From contig NW_003546302.1 of the NCBI RefSeq assembly GCF_000090795.2, positions 249,797 to 303,446 on the forward strand: a DNA stretch of 53,650 bases. The letters run 5' to 3'. This DNA is from Amphimedon queenslandica (taxonomy: Eukaryota; Porifera; Demospongiae; Haplosclerida; Niphatidae). Positions 44,140 through 53,650 of this stretch are shown piece after piece. A program made the position numbers and the translations under genes. Under the pieces are notes generated by a model. The model did not search any database. It was not told where the DNA came from and was given only the letters and a program-made list of their open reading frames with translations. The stretch's first letter is position 1, and the number at the start of each line of letters is the position of its first letter.

Positions 44140-47136
44140 CTGGTACACCACCTTGTACGTGATTAAACGCCCGGTCAAGTTCAAGATAGACACGGGAGCT
44201 GATGTGACAGTTGTTCCTGAGGTGGTATATAGTTGAAAGAGAGATGGTCTTTTATGACAATCTTATAATCCTCTGCTTGGTCAAGGGCAATATACTCTTG
44301 AAGTCTCAGGTTGCTTTGAAGCTACGATAACGATAGGGAGAATATCAACCAAAATTACGGTTTGTGGTGAAGAGTCTCAGTACACCTTTGGTTGGAAGAC
44401 CTACTATACGTAAGCTAAACCTCTTATCGCAGATACAGGAGATCACACGGGATAAAATAGTATTGTAACAAGATATGCTGAGCTATTTAGGGGACTGGGA
44501 AGAATAGGACAGTACCTGATCGAATTACAGGACACAGCAATACCTCATGCAGTTAACACACCCCGTGGAGTACCAATACCTTTATTACCTACAGTGAAAT
44601 ACAAATTGGAATGAATGGAGAAATTAGGAGTTATATCGAAAGTTGATGGACCTACAGACTGGTGTTCTGGTATGGTAGTTATTCCCAAGCCTGGAGATGG
44701 AGTTCAAATTTGTGTTGATTGAACAAAACTCAGTCATTTTGTTAAGAGGGAAAGACATCTGTTACCCTCTGTCAAACATGTTCTAGCACAAATAGGAGAT
44801 GCTAAGATATTCTCAAAATTAGATGCAAATTCTGGATTTTAGCAAATAGAACTCTCTCCAGAATCATCAAAACTCACCACCTTTATCACTCCATTTGGGA
44901 GGTATATGTTCAGAAGACTTCCCTTTGGAATATCTACTGCACCTGAGTTCTTCCAGAAGATGGGAGAAATACTATGTGATTGCAAGGGAATTGTTGGTCT
45001 TATTGATGATGTTCTAGTGTATGGAAAGACAGAGGAAGAGCACAAGTTACCTCTGACAGCTGTATTGGAGAAGTTAGAAGAGAAAGGAGTGACTCTCAAT
45101 AAAGATAAATGTATCTTTTACTCTGATTCTATTCAATTTTTAAGTCAGACGGTGAATCAAGGAGTCTCTCCGGGTCAAGGGAAATTGCTACAAGAAATGT
45201 CCCTCGTCGGACAAATGTATCTGAGATGAGGAGATTTCTCGGGATGATTAATCAGATGAGTAAATTTTCTCCCAACTTAGCTACTCGATCTTAGCCCCTA
45301 CATTCACTCCTATCTAAGAAGAATCAATGGGTATGGGGTCCTGAACAGGAATCAGCATTCGAAGGATTGAAAGATCTGTGTATGTCAGACTTTATCCATG
45401 TTCGACCAAAAGAAAGAAACAAAAGTATCAGCAGATGCTTCATCCCATGGACTAGGAGCAGTTCTTCGTCAGAAACAGATAGATGGCTCCTGGAGACCTG
45501 TCTCCTATATATCTCGTTTGATGACAGAAACAGAGCAAAGATATGCTCAAATTGAAATGGAGACACTGGCATTGACTTGGGCATGCGAAAGACTCCCAGT
45601 ATTTGGTCGGAACAAAGTTTTTACTTCAGACTGACCGTAAGCCTTTTATACTCCTCTTGTCTACCAAAAACTTAGAGGACTTACCTCTCAGAGTACAGAG
45701 ATTTAGGCTGCGAATGATGCGTTATTTTTATGAGATTGTTCACGTACCTGGGAAGGACTTACACACTGCTGATTACCTCTCTAGACAACCTCTTAAAGGG
45801 ACAGGATCAGATGAAATTCGTGAGGAGGTGAATGCATATGTTCATCATGTTTTTAAATATTTACCGGTTTCTGACTCACGATGACAAGAAATAAAAGAGC
45901 ATCAAGAGAAAGATCCCATTCTCAAGAGATGGATGATGCAGGTTTTGGGAGGAAGAGGAGGGACGAAGAGGATGAAGGAAGAATAATGAGAATGGCCAAG
46001 TTTCGGATTTATTGATAAAAGGCAGGATTTTGATGAAAAGTAACCATATTGTAATTCCTCAGCTATTACAACCTGATATTCTGAATAAATTACATACTGG
46101 CCATCAGTGTCTGGTTAAATGTAAAGAAAGGGCAAGAACATCTGTATGGTGGCCCGGGATAAATAATGATATAGAAAGCTACATAAAGGAGTGTCGAATA
46201 TGCTGTCAAGCACAACAGCCTAAATTTGAGCCTATGATAGCTTCAGAGCTCCCATCTTTTCCTTGGCAAAAGATTGGTACTGATTTATTTATGTGGAAGC
46301 AGAAAACATATTTGTTGGTAACTGATTATTACTCCAGATTTATAGAGATAGCGAAGTTGGCTTCCATGACCTCAAATGAGGTAATATCTCACTTAAAGTC
46401 CATCTTTGCTTGACATTGTATTTCTCAATATGTAGTGTCTCATAATGGAACACAATATTCTATTCGTCTCAACAATTTCATGACTTTGCTAAAGTATATG
46501 GATTTAAACATATAACAAGCAGCCCCACTATCCTCAATCAAATGGAGAAGCAGAAAGAGCAGTACAAACAATTAGAAGCTCTTGGATAAATCTGCTGATA
46601 CATATGCAGCATTGATGGCTTACAGGGCTACCCTAGGATACAGTCCAGCTGAACTGCTGATGAGAAGGAATTTAAGAACAACATTAACCAGAACTAAAAC
46701 TCAATTAAAGCCTCGTACTCCAGATGAGAAAACTGTCAAGAGAAATGACAAGAAGCTCAAAGAGTCTCAAAGATTGAGCTATAATGAATGTCATAGAGCT
46801 AGAGAACAAAACTCAGGAGCTCTGGTATGGATTACAGATCTGGACAGATAAGGAACAATTGTTCGAGAAATAGCTCCCTGGTCATATTCAGTTCAAACTT
46901 TCAATGGAATTATCCGGAGGAACAGAAGACAATTAAATGTATTGCCAGGAAACAGTGAACTGGAGGAATCAGATCAACTTACCGATTTACCGGAGACTAC
47001 ACTAGAGGAGAGCGGTTCTGAGCCCATTGAAACTAATAACACTACTATTACGAGGCGAAGCAACCGTTCTAGGCGACCACATGATTGTTATGAAATGTGG
47101 CTGAATGAGATTCAGCCGACTGGGGAAAAGATGTGA
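44140..47136 (+). pseudogene. Ty3/gypsy Pol remnant (PR-RT-RNase H-IN)
   Basis: Protease: FKIDTGADVTVVP at 44180-44220, with the catalytic DTG. RT: KLGVISKVDGPTDWCSGMVV near 44620-44680, then YMFRRLPFGISTAPEFFQKM and LIDDVLVYGKTEEEH near 45000. The active-site pair of Asp is intact, but TAG/TGA stops interrupt at 44720 and 44840. RNase H: VSADASSHGLGAVLRQKQ at 45413-45465, YAQIEMETLALTWACER, HVPGKDLHTADYLSRQP. Integrase: HTGHQCLVKC, WWPGINNDIESYIKECRICC, KIGTDLFMW, LLVTDYYSRFIEIA. The second catalytic segment reads SHNGTQYS at 46439-46462, with His where the family has Asp. The tail ends MWLNEIQPTGEKM at 47136. It is inactive. Confidence 0.85.
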
Positions 47137-47344
47137 GATAATGTATAACTCATTAGTTATATTGTCTAATATTTATGCATGTTAATTGACTTATTATAAT
47201 TAATAATAGGATGATTATAAATAGTGTGTGTTAATCACTTGTTCGAGACTGTAGTAGTATTTTGATGATTTTTGTGAAATCTCTTTTCACTTGTTATATT
47301 TATTCAATATTGATATTGCTAAATCTATGCTACGAGCCATTACA
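47134..47344 (+). repeat. Candidate right terminal repeat of the Ty3/gypsy element
   Basis: A purine run CTGGGGAAAAGA ends at 47133, and TGTGAGATAATG begins directly after it, fitting a polypurine tract followed by a TG-starting repeat. The stretch is non-coding up to about 47344, where the neighbouring DIRS-like frame begins. No second copy was found, so this is an inference from position. Confidence 0.4.
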
Positions 47345-48234
47345 ATCACTAATAGACTTTCGCCTCCTTTGGGCATGCTCCAATGTCTGGAAAATAGCCA
47401 CACCTTCTGGAGACTGCTGCTGAATAAGCGACTCCTCCTTGATTGAGGGGTCCTGGATCAATTGGGAAAGGTCCACATACTCCCACCTCCTGATCCTCTC
47501 TATAATCTTATCTGAGACTGGCGGAAGGCCTTTCTGTGATTAGAGTTGTAGTCCTCGCTGGCTCACTTGCTGGTGGCACACCATCCCAACTTCCACTTGG
47601 AACCAGTCCAGGCAGACTTGAGGAGCCATCCACCATCAGGGAGGGGTCTACTGTTAGCCCGACAAGGCGCCTACACAAAGGCAGAAAGAAACAAATAATA
47701 ACTCGCATGTACCAATCCTCACTTACTGACCACAGTAACGGCAACACTATTACAGTGTTAAACCAACATCCACTCAATAAATATCCACTGGCTCTCACAC
47801 GACAGCCAGGCATTATCTCCTGCCACAAGTGGGAGAGTTGGCCAACTCATCACATGATGTTGGGAGACCCGACTATGAGGCCACTTGCCTCCGACTACAC
47901 TAGCCAGCTCACATCACTGACTCGACTCACAATTTACACGAACCCATACACACGTGGGGTACCAGCACGGCCCACAATGACGAATGTGCGATGTGTATTG
48001 CATTATGTATGTATGTTGCTGTAGCGTGGTGGGAAGAGTGTATCTTTACCTCCCGTGGCTACCGCTCATGGGGTTGCGGAAGGTGAAATCAGACAGTGGA
48101 TGGGGGCCTCTCGATGCTAGGGCTGTCAACAAGGCATCAGTAATTTGCCTCAGTGCCGCGGGAGATAGCAGGACCTCACCAGTCTCCCCTGCACCAGTAG
48201 CTGTCGTGTCTTCCTCCTCGCGCTCATCCGCCAT
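47345..48234 (-). pseudogene. DIRS-like (tyrosine-recombinase retroelement) ORF1 fragment, spliced
   Basis: Exon 1 (48234-48050) starts MADEREEEDTTATGAGETGE and includes LSPAALRQITDALLTALASR. A 379-bp intron (donor GTAAAG at 48049, acceptor TTTGTGTAG ending 47671) joins in phase 2 to exon 2, RLVGLTVDPSLMVDGSSS, a Ser/Pro-rich stretch. After a one-base shift comes GLPPVSDKIIERIRRWEYVD followed by LSQLIQDPS and EHAQRRRKSISD. The LPPVxxKxxxRIxxxEYVDxxxLL pattern and following RRRxISD resemble ORF1 of DIRS-like elements of sponges and corals as I remember them. The reverse transcriptase and recombinase parts are absent. The frame ends where the Ty3/gypsy repeat begins. It is GC-richer than its surroundings. 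Confidence 0.45.
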
Positions 48235-48423
48235 ACTGATGAGCTTTCCCGAGTTAACTAGTATCAGCAACAAGCTTTTGTGAAACTTCTTATGGTATAG
48301 CTTCTTATGGAGTGCTGGGTGACCTAATCTAGTGAGGTGCTGCTCACTATTGCACATGCATGCTAGTGCAAACTCCACCCCAAGTTAACCTTGTTTAACT
48401 GTTACTTAAACGAGAAGGTGCGG

Positions 48424-48430
48424 TATAAAA
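48424..48430 (+). promoter_or_regulatory. TATA box
   Basis: TATAAAA in a GC-richer context (GCGGTATAAAAGGCGG), 54 bp before the ATG at 48478 and pointing toward it. Two earlier ATGs (48440 and 48446 area) lie inside the presumed leader. Confidence 0.5.
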
Positions 48431-48477
48431 GGCGGTGCCATGGGCATGGTGGCTTCCGTTTTTTTTCACGTGTAAAA

Positions 48478-48735
48478 ATGTCTGCTCTAGATAATGTTGC
48501 TTCTTCAAGGGAAAACGAAGGCAGAGAGGGGTTTTGGTACCAAATTGAGTTACATTTTACTCTCAAAGAAAATAAGGACCAGTTCAAGTTAGGCTTGATC
48601 GAGTTAAGTGGTCTTTAGGTACAAAAAGAAGGCACTGGAAATGCTGTCTTACTTACTTGCTGATTTAGTCGGGAAAGAGGATCATTTAGAGGCACTATCA
48701 CATGATACTAGTTATGCTCAATACTTCAGGTAGTT
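48478..48735 (+). pseudogene. Hypothetical gene start, frame broken
   Basis: ATG 48478 opens 46 codons (ENEGREGFWYQIELHFTLKE, then DQFKLGLIELSGL) to TAG at 48616-48618. A one-base-shifted frame directly continues with YKKKALEMLSYLLADLVGKE, DHLEALSHDTSYAQYFR up to about 48730. The two parts look like one charged, helical protein broken by one indel. I do not recognise a family. It is divergent from the DIRS-like ORF and has its own TATA box. It may be the start of another repeat or a host gene with a sequencing error. Confidence 0.35.
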
Positions 48736-48895
48736 ATAATGTGTTTGAAATTAGTGTTAATATATAAAATAAGGTATGGGTGATGGGGACAAAGAGCAGC
48801 CATTTTGTGCATAGATAGAGGATGGGCTATTGGGATGCACATGTTGGTAATAGTGTTGTATGGTTGACCGAAGGGTGATCAATTGCAATCAGGTA

Positions 48896-48945
48896 TTATT
48901 TATTATTATTATTATTATTTATTATTATAATTATCAAAATTATAT
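48896..48945. repeat. ATT microsatellite
   Basis: Imperfect ATT units just left of MITE copy 5. Similar TTATTATTA units continue to its right at 49196-49212, so the element appears to have inserted into a microsatellite. Confidence 0.85.
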
Positions 48946-48954
48946 TTATTTATA

Positions 48955-49193
48955 TGTGACCATAATTGACAAAAGGTACCTTATGGCGGGTAGGAAAATT
49001 GGTGTTTATAGCCTTAAAAATCCAACTTCCTGAGCTCCATTTATCCCAAAAATAATCCAGAGGATGGAAAAAGTTACTATGTAACTTTTGGAAACATTTG
49101 TTGACTAACAGAGCACTCACAGGTTGTTATATTTCATTATAATGATGAATTTAAAAATCCGCCATAAGGTACCTTTTGTCAATTATGGTCACA
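48955..49193 (-). mobile_element. MITE, 239-bp TGTGACC family, copy 5 (inverted)
   Basis: Exactly 239 bp in the same orientation as copy 4. Ends are TGTGACCATAATTGAC and its mirror, with TA at 48953-48954 and 49194-49195. One difference in the left end reads GGCGGGT for GGCGGAT. The internal AAAGTTACTATGTAACTTT palindrome is kept. Confidence 0.97.
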
Positions 49194-49559
49194 TATTATT
49201 ACTATTATTATTATAGTATAAGTCATGTGATTGTGCTGAATTTCAATTCAATGATAGTTGAGTCCTGTAATCGTAACTCAAGTTTATTATGTAATAGATA
49301 CAGAAGTAAGTATAATGTGTAATGTAAAGTAGTCATACATTAATTGGCATTAATATTTTTTAGGCTCGTACTAGCATATACTTTTGATGGTATATTACCA
49401 TCACAGTACTGCCATATTTTGATCGGCATTACTTGGTACAGTTGGGAAGATTTACACAATTACAGGAGGCTTCTAACCATCCCCATATCCATTCAACTCT
49501 ATTATTGTATATGCTTAATAATTTAGAATAATATAATTTTTGTATTTACTACTTCCAGT
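49194..49559. other. Stretch without clear gene
   Basis: AT-rich; no recognised coding. On the - strand a short DGNIPSKVYASTSL piece at about 49360-49400 could be a further exon of the gene to the right, but this is not supported by clear splice sites. Confidence 0.35.
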
Positions 49560-50034
49560 GGATCGTTGAATGTTGCAACTGCTACCAGAACTAGGATCTG
49601 ATTGAGGACCAAGTGGGGGTCTTTTGCTGTAACCACTTCTACTTGATGAGGGTGGCTGATAATTGGTATAGTCTGCAGGGCTGTCTGGTCCCAGTGGTGG
49701 CAGTTCCTGGGCTGGTTTTTTATGTAGTAATGAGGTCTATTTCTTTGCCACTATCACTTATAACCTGCCTGACAGCTTTATTGACCATGTTTGTTAGGCT
49801 GTTGACAGATTTTTCGAATATTCAAGATAAATATTTGATAATAATTTAAAAATTATTACTTCAAGTCAATTGTACCATTTCTCTTTTGCCATGCTTTCTA
49901 CCTGTGCTTGTAGGTTAACTCTCTCGCCTTTACTAATTTTAATGTTTTTATAATGCGTTTTGCTAGTGATTTAGCCATGATAAGAACAGTGCCAGTGCGG
50001 AAGCCATTTTGTTATTTTCAAATGTTGCCGCCAT
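49560..50034 (-). pseudogene. Hypothetical repeat-type ORF, broken, with TATA box
   Basis: On the - strand, TATAAAA (50061-50055) precedes ATGs at 50034, 50007 and 49978 (MASALALFLSWLNH; MAKSLAKRIIKTLKLVKARE). Further pieces in shifting frames are GERVNLQAQVESMAKEKWYN, SVNSLTNMVNKAVRQVISDS, and a Pro/Ser/Gly-rich part at 49735-49560, LPPLGPDSPADYTNYQPPSS then KRPPLGPQSDPSSGSS. A coiled-coil-like N-part and a Pro/Ser-rich tail suggest a transposon ORF1-type protein, but I recognise no family. Stops and shifts at about 49740 and 49890 break it. Confidence 0.3.
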
Positions 50035-50054
50035 ATTGTGCCAAGGGCACCTCA

Positions 50055-50061
50055 TTTTATA
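50055..50061 (-). promoter_or_regulatory. TATA box on minus strand
   Basis: The plus-strand TTTTATA reads TATAAAA on the minus strand, 48 bp before the ATG at 50007 and followed by GCC-rich leader sequence and an AATATGGCGGC element. The arrangement mirrors the TATA box and GC-rich leader at 48424. Confidence 0.4.
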
Positions 50062-50619
50062 TGTTGACGGGCGGAAGCGATTCTATGACGCTGCGTGGAT
50101 AGTTTTATAGTGCACCTTCTTCTTTAAACTATAATTTTAAGCCTTTCTTTGGCACTTTGGTCAGTAGGCGCTGTTTCAAGACTGTTCTATTAGGTTTTTT
50201 TTTTAGCCTTGTTTCTTGACTTTTAAAAAATGAAAAGCTAAAAATTATTTGCAAGACATTGTGTACTGACATGTTCCAGTATGTATTATCACAGTTACAA
50301 ATTAATTTTGTTTATTTATGCTTATAACAAGAGTTATAAAATACTTTTCTGCATTTTGATTAAAGTTTAACATGTACTATAAAGCTTAGCGTTTGAACCG
50401 GCACTTTAAGTGTCCCTTTTTCTCATTTCAAAATGTACTTATCATGTATGCATGTACTGTTCTGATAATAGCAATACACTTGCAGCTTTGTCATTGAAAG
50501 AAACATTTGACCACAGTGATGTATTAGCTATTTTTAACTCCGACCGTGAAAGGGTTAATAGAGGCAATAAAATGCCTAGTTGATAACATATGGCATCCAA
50601 AAAGTGGTGAAATTATGTG
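50062..50619. other. Stretch without clear gene
   Basis: AT-rich. The Helitron protein's N-terminal half, expected upstream of the PIF1-like helicase, is not recognisable here, so that element looks 5-prime truncated. Confidence 0.4.
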
Positions 50620-51881
50620 TGCTATATTAGCATGAACAGGTATAGCTTCATTTATGTAGGTGGACTAACAATAGATAGATTATTTCAGCTACCAATAGAG
50701 CATGAGGGAAAAACAGCTGGATATTTGGCTTTGATGAAAGAATGTCAGAAAAGGATACAAATGACCCTTAAATTTAAAAATTATAATAGTAGATGAGCTA
50801 TCATGGTATCCAATCTAAATCTAGCATACTTACACATGCGCTTAGGAGATATATTTGGAACAAATAAATGGTTTGAATCCAAAAATATTTTATTTGTAAG
50901 TGACCACTTACAATTGCCACCAGTTAATGGTAGACCAGTACTTATAAAAGTTAGCAACAAACTAGTAAAATCTAAACTTGGAGCAGCAAATGCAGTTAAC
51001 ATATCGAAAGAAACAGTAGAATTATGAACTAACAATCAATAAGCTACAAAAAGGAGACAAGACTTGCTTTAAGACGCTTGATTCTGTTATGCATGGCTGT
51101 TTGACTGATGAAAATATTGATACGCTTTAGAGTCAAGGTTTTGATACAACAAGAATATAAAGAATTGAAGTGAACAAACAAATCCTCAAATTTGCCTACT
51201 CTTAATGGTAGACACCTGCCAAAAAATCAATAAAATAAAGTTAGAATGTCTAAACACTGCGAAAATAGAATTAGCATGTGTTGATGTTGTTGTTGAAAGT
51301 GGCAGCACAACAAAATTTGACAATAAAATTAAAAGAATTGGAGAAACTAAGAGATGAACTGAGGAAAACAGCTAGTTTAGAAACTGTATTGTCTGTAGCA
51401 GTAGGCTGTACAGTAATGCTGAGACGTAATATTGATGTGACTGTAGGATTAGTTAATGGTGCCATCGGTACAGGAATGGGTATTTATGCTACACATTTAT
51501 CAATTAAATTTGATCATACTTGTGATGTAGAAAGGGTTAAATGTAGATTTATGCCATCGATGAATTTGTATACATAGGAAACACTTTCCCCTGATACTTT
51601 ATTTTACTATTAATATTCATAAATGTCAGGGCCTCTCAGCCATTATTGATATATTGACTGACATTTTTGGAGATAGTATGCATTGTCTTGTGACCGTATA
51701 TAAAATGGATTACGTTTATTATCATTTCATCCTCTCTGTTAATGTTAGTAATCCGTGCATTAATAAAATTAACCACCTCAGAGCTAAATTTCGAAATGAT
51801 TTACCGCAAAAGAAGAAAAGTAAAGGAAGGAAGAGAAAGATTGAAGTGACTAGTGTAATTGATGTTGAACCCTGTAGTTAG
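50620..51881 (+). pseudogene. PIF1-like helicase of Helitron type, broken
   Basis: Pieces in order: GGLTIDRLFQLPIEHEGKTA near 50660-50720; VSNLNLAYLHMRLGDIFGTN after a broken DEIS-like segment; NILFVSDHLQLPPVNGRPV near 50884-50940 (motif III, GDxxQLPPV-like with SDH for GDx). A shifted stretch has LFPT-like remains. Then come SVAVGCTVMLRRNIDVTVGL and VNGAIGTGMGIYA at 51390-51490 (motif V region), FDHTCDVERVKCRF, INIHKCQGLSAIIDILTDIF (motif VI region, HKxQG), and a basic tail LRAKFRNDLPQKKKSKGRKR. PIF1-type 5-prime to 3-prime helicases drive Helitron rolling-circle transposition. The Walker A segment is missing and several stops occur. Confidence 0.75.
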
Positions 51882-52479
51882 AATGCCAAAGTGTCTGTAA
51901 ATTAAGTACAAAGTACTAATAACAGTACTGTTAGTAGCAGTAATCGTGAAAGTACTGATTTACAAAAGTCTAATTGCCCTAAGAAGAGTAACATATGTGA
52001 TGATATTGCTTTAAATCAGCCTCGCACGAACAGTAGAAAAGTGGATATAGATAGTAGTACTGACAATAGTGCTTTGGCATTGCCTCGCCCAATAACATAT
52101 GATTAATTGCTTCCATTAATTTTAAAGACAAAAAAACCAAATTTCATGTCAATGATGATAGTTTTAGTAGTCTCATTGTATCTTTAAAACTGCCAAACAA
52201 TATATGTAAACGCCAAAGATGATAAAACTAAGTTTTTTGTAAAAACAGACCATTTTAGTAGTAGTCTGATTGTATCTATAAAACTGTCAAGCATTTAATT
52301 CAAGACAAGTAATCCAAAGGAAGATGATGTCACCTTTACTTATGAAGAGCCTCTCAACCCAGAAAATGTGAGGAGTCAAAGGCATTATGTTTATGACCCT
52401 GCTAATGAAGATTTTGTGAAGTATTTAACTTTTAAAGTTTGTAAAAGCTGCTAGAATCTTATCTGGTAGTCCAACAACA
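51882..52479 (+). other. Spacer between PIF1-like and OTU-like remnants
   Basis: No long frame. There are two related runs with AAAGTTTTTTGT-like and GTAGTCTGATTGTATCT / GTAGTCTCATTGTATCT text (near 52165 and 52260), a diverged repeat of about 90 bp. It may encode degraded linker sequence of the Helitron protein. Confidence 0.4.
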
Positions 52480-52810
52480 CCAATGTCCAATGAAACAGTT
52501 CCTAATAGTACTCTTGACGTTCCTGGTGATGGAACTGTTTATTTTATGCCCTTTCATATGTCATTACTGAGTCAATTGCTCAGCATTACGAATTACGTAA
52601 AGCAATTGTTAGTAATATGCCAAACTTTGAAGCATTGTTTAGTAGTACATTACATGCAACCAGATATTCAAGCATATCTGATTACATAAATAAGTCCAAA
52701 ATGTATAGAAATTATGTGTGGACCACTGACACTGAGTTTATTACACTAACTATAATGTTACATATATTCATAATAATATTCATATTCACTAACTCCTCCT
52801 TTTGTGGGCT
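52480..52810 (+). pseudogene. OTU-like cysteine protease remnant, Helitron-associated
   Basis: GSPTTPMSNETVPNSTLDVP is followed by GDGTVYFMPF, where OTU proteases carry GDGNCLF; the catalytic Cys is replaced by Val. A frame change near 52572 leads to HYELRKAIVSNMPNFEALFS, YSSISDYINKSKMYRNYVWT and DTEFITLTIMLHIFI, the downstream OTU segments (YxxxVWGxDxEI-like). Some invertebrate Helitrons carry OTU domains with their PIF1 helicase, and the same strand and short distance (about 600 bp) fit that. OTU enzymes cleave ubiquitin chains; this copy cannot. Confidence 0.6.
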
Positions 52811-53523
52811 GGGCTAGATATATAACCCAAACTTTTTATGGCATTCTTTGTGATACTAATACACCTGCTTTGTAATTGAAGCATGTTGGTACTAATCATT
52901 TTTAAAGCAGTTAAGTCTATTAATATTTCTTAAGCATTGATTGCTGATGGAAAGTGGGTATGGTGTATAAGTATGGTGATAAGTAGTTGTACCACAAGGC
53001 ACCAGTTTCCAGCTATGTGCAAGCATGTTTCACATTGTCATCGTCTTGCTAGCAATGGAATATGTTGTAAGATACATGTAGAATGTTGTGAGATTCCATA
53101 GTGTTTTATTACAGTCTTATAGAGAATGATTCATGGCTACAAGTCTGTGTGATGATTAATATTGATTATCTGATTAACTATGGCCACAGTAAATTTTTCT
53201 TTACTCGTTAACATAATTAAGTAATGTTTATCACATGTATTTGCATTGTAGGAAGATTGAAGATCAAGTATTGAATTGTTTTGCGTTGTTCAACAAACTA
53301 ATTTTAAGCAGTGCTATTATAGCTTCTGTTTTGGCTGAAATATACTTAACTTTATTATAAGTTTTTAATTTAAAAAGTTTACTTTTTAAATGTGCATGTA
53401 ACTCTAATTTATATAATAGCTCTTTCTCGTATTATTATTGTTTCACCTGCCCCTGCTTCTGCCTCTTGGCCTGTTTCTGAGATGATTGTTGTACTATAAT
53501 AGAGAGATAATTAATTTGATATT
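52811..53523. other. Stretch without recognisable gene
   Basis: AT-rich sequence after the OTU remnant. No domains, no clear repeat. Confidence 0.4.
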
Positions 53524-53650
53524 TGTGACCATAATTGACAAAAGGTACCGTTTGGCGCAAAAAAAATCAATTTTGAGATTTATGTACCAAGTTGTAAAGC
53601 AATCTTTGCTCGTCCCAGTCGCGAAGGTTTCAGCTCCATCCGCTTTATGG
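53524..53650 (+). mobile_element. Sixth TGTGACC end, different interior, cut by window edge
   Basis: TGTGACCATAATTGACAAAA and then GGTACC match the first 26 bp of the 239-bp family. After that the sequence departs (GTTTGGCGCAAAAAAAATC) and the interior is unrelated. It is either a larger relative or another subfamily sharing terminal bases. The other end is beyond the window. Confidence 0.6.

Larger units (their letters stand above)
43470..47344 (+). mobile_element. Decayed Ty3/gypsy retrotransposon
   Basis: Gag with zinc knuckle, protease, reverse transcriptase, RNase H and integrase follow each other in Ty3/gypsy order on the + strand over 3.7 kb. Many stops and shifts are present. A right terminal repeat may lie at 47134-47344. 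No matching left repeat is visible before 43470, so the left end was lost or has diverged. The right side abuts a DIRS-like ORF, suggesting insertion into or beside it. Confidence 0.85.

Noticed and set aside
47536-48024. 162-codon + strand frame
   Set aside because: It is the shadow of the DIRS-like - strand exon and intron, where GC-richer sequence leaves the opposite strand open.

Overview
This is an AT-rich animal (metazoan) genomic window, most likely from a sponge. Introns with GT/AG borders, no operon structure, an ankyrin gene with one repeat per exon, very frequent TACATGTA palindromes, and a dense mixture of decayed transposons all fit a demosponge such as Amphimedon. That organism call rests on recognising repeat-borne protein families from memory and was not checked by a search. 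There are no bacterial or phage features, no rRNA, no CRISPR and no convincing tRNA.

The one clear host-type gene is an ankyrin-repeat gene on the + strand (exons at 19043-19141, 21072-21170, 21734-21832 and 23115-23190, then an exon at 24466 or 24520 that runs into an 802-base assembly gap at 24574-25375). The three full repeat exons are each exactly 99 bp with phase 0 borders, so each encodes one 33-residue repeat.

Nearly everything else is transposon debris. From left to right: an IS630/Tc1-mariner-like transposase (2988-3930, -); a multi-exon repeat-borne protein of unnamed family (5836-7841, +); a MULE-like DDE protein (9726-11143, +); a hAT/ZBED transposase (11480-13282, -); a BEL/Pao retrotransposon (14390-16790, -); a RecQ-like helicase (25724-27379, +) facing a DUF6589 protein (27474-29584, -); an integrase-core protein (30430-31824, -); a PIF/Harbinger nuclease (33026-33800, -); an OB-fold-like protein (40676-41423, -); a Ty3/gypsy element (about 43470-47344, +) abutting a DIRS-like ORF (47345-48234, -); and a Helitron-type PIF1 helicase with an OTU-like protease remnant (50620-52810, +). 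All carry stops or frameshifts.

Miniature elements are well preserved. A 239-bp family with 37-bp inverted ends occurs five times (four copies exactly 239 bp with TA duplications, one deleted to 212 bp), and a sixth end lies at the right edge of the window. There is also a 714-bp foldback element with 324-bp arms and TTAA duplications, two elements with CAGGGGCG-like ends and 5-bp duplications, a 300-bp TA-flanked element, and a 121-bp pogo-like element. The stretch 36138-43118 has few genes and is dominated by TACATGTA palindromes and local tandem duplications.

No intact selfish element and no obvious cooperative gene system was found. The points most worth follow-up are the 239-bp family, the TTAA foldback, the RecQ/DUF6589 tail-to-tail pair and the ankyrin gene's hidden C-terminal part.
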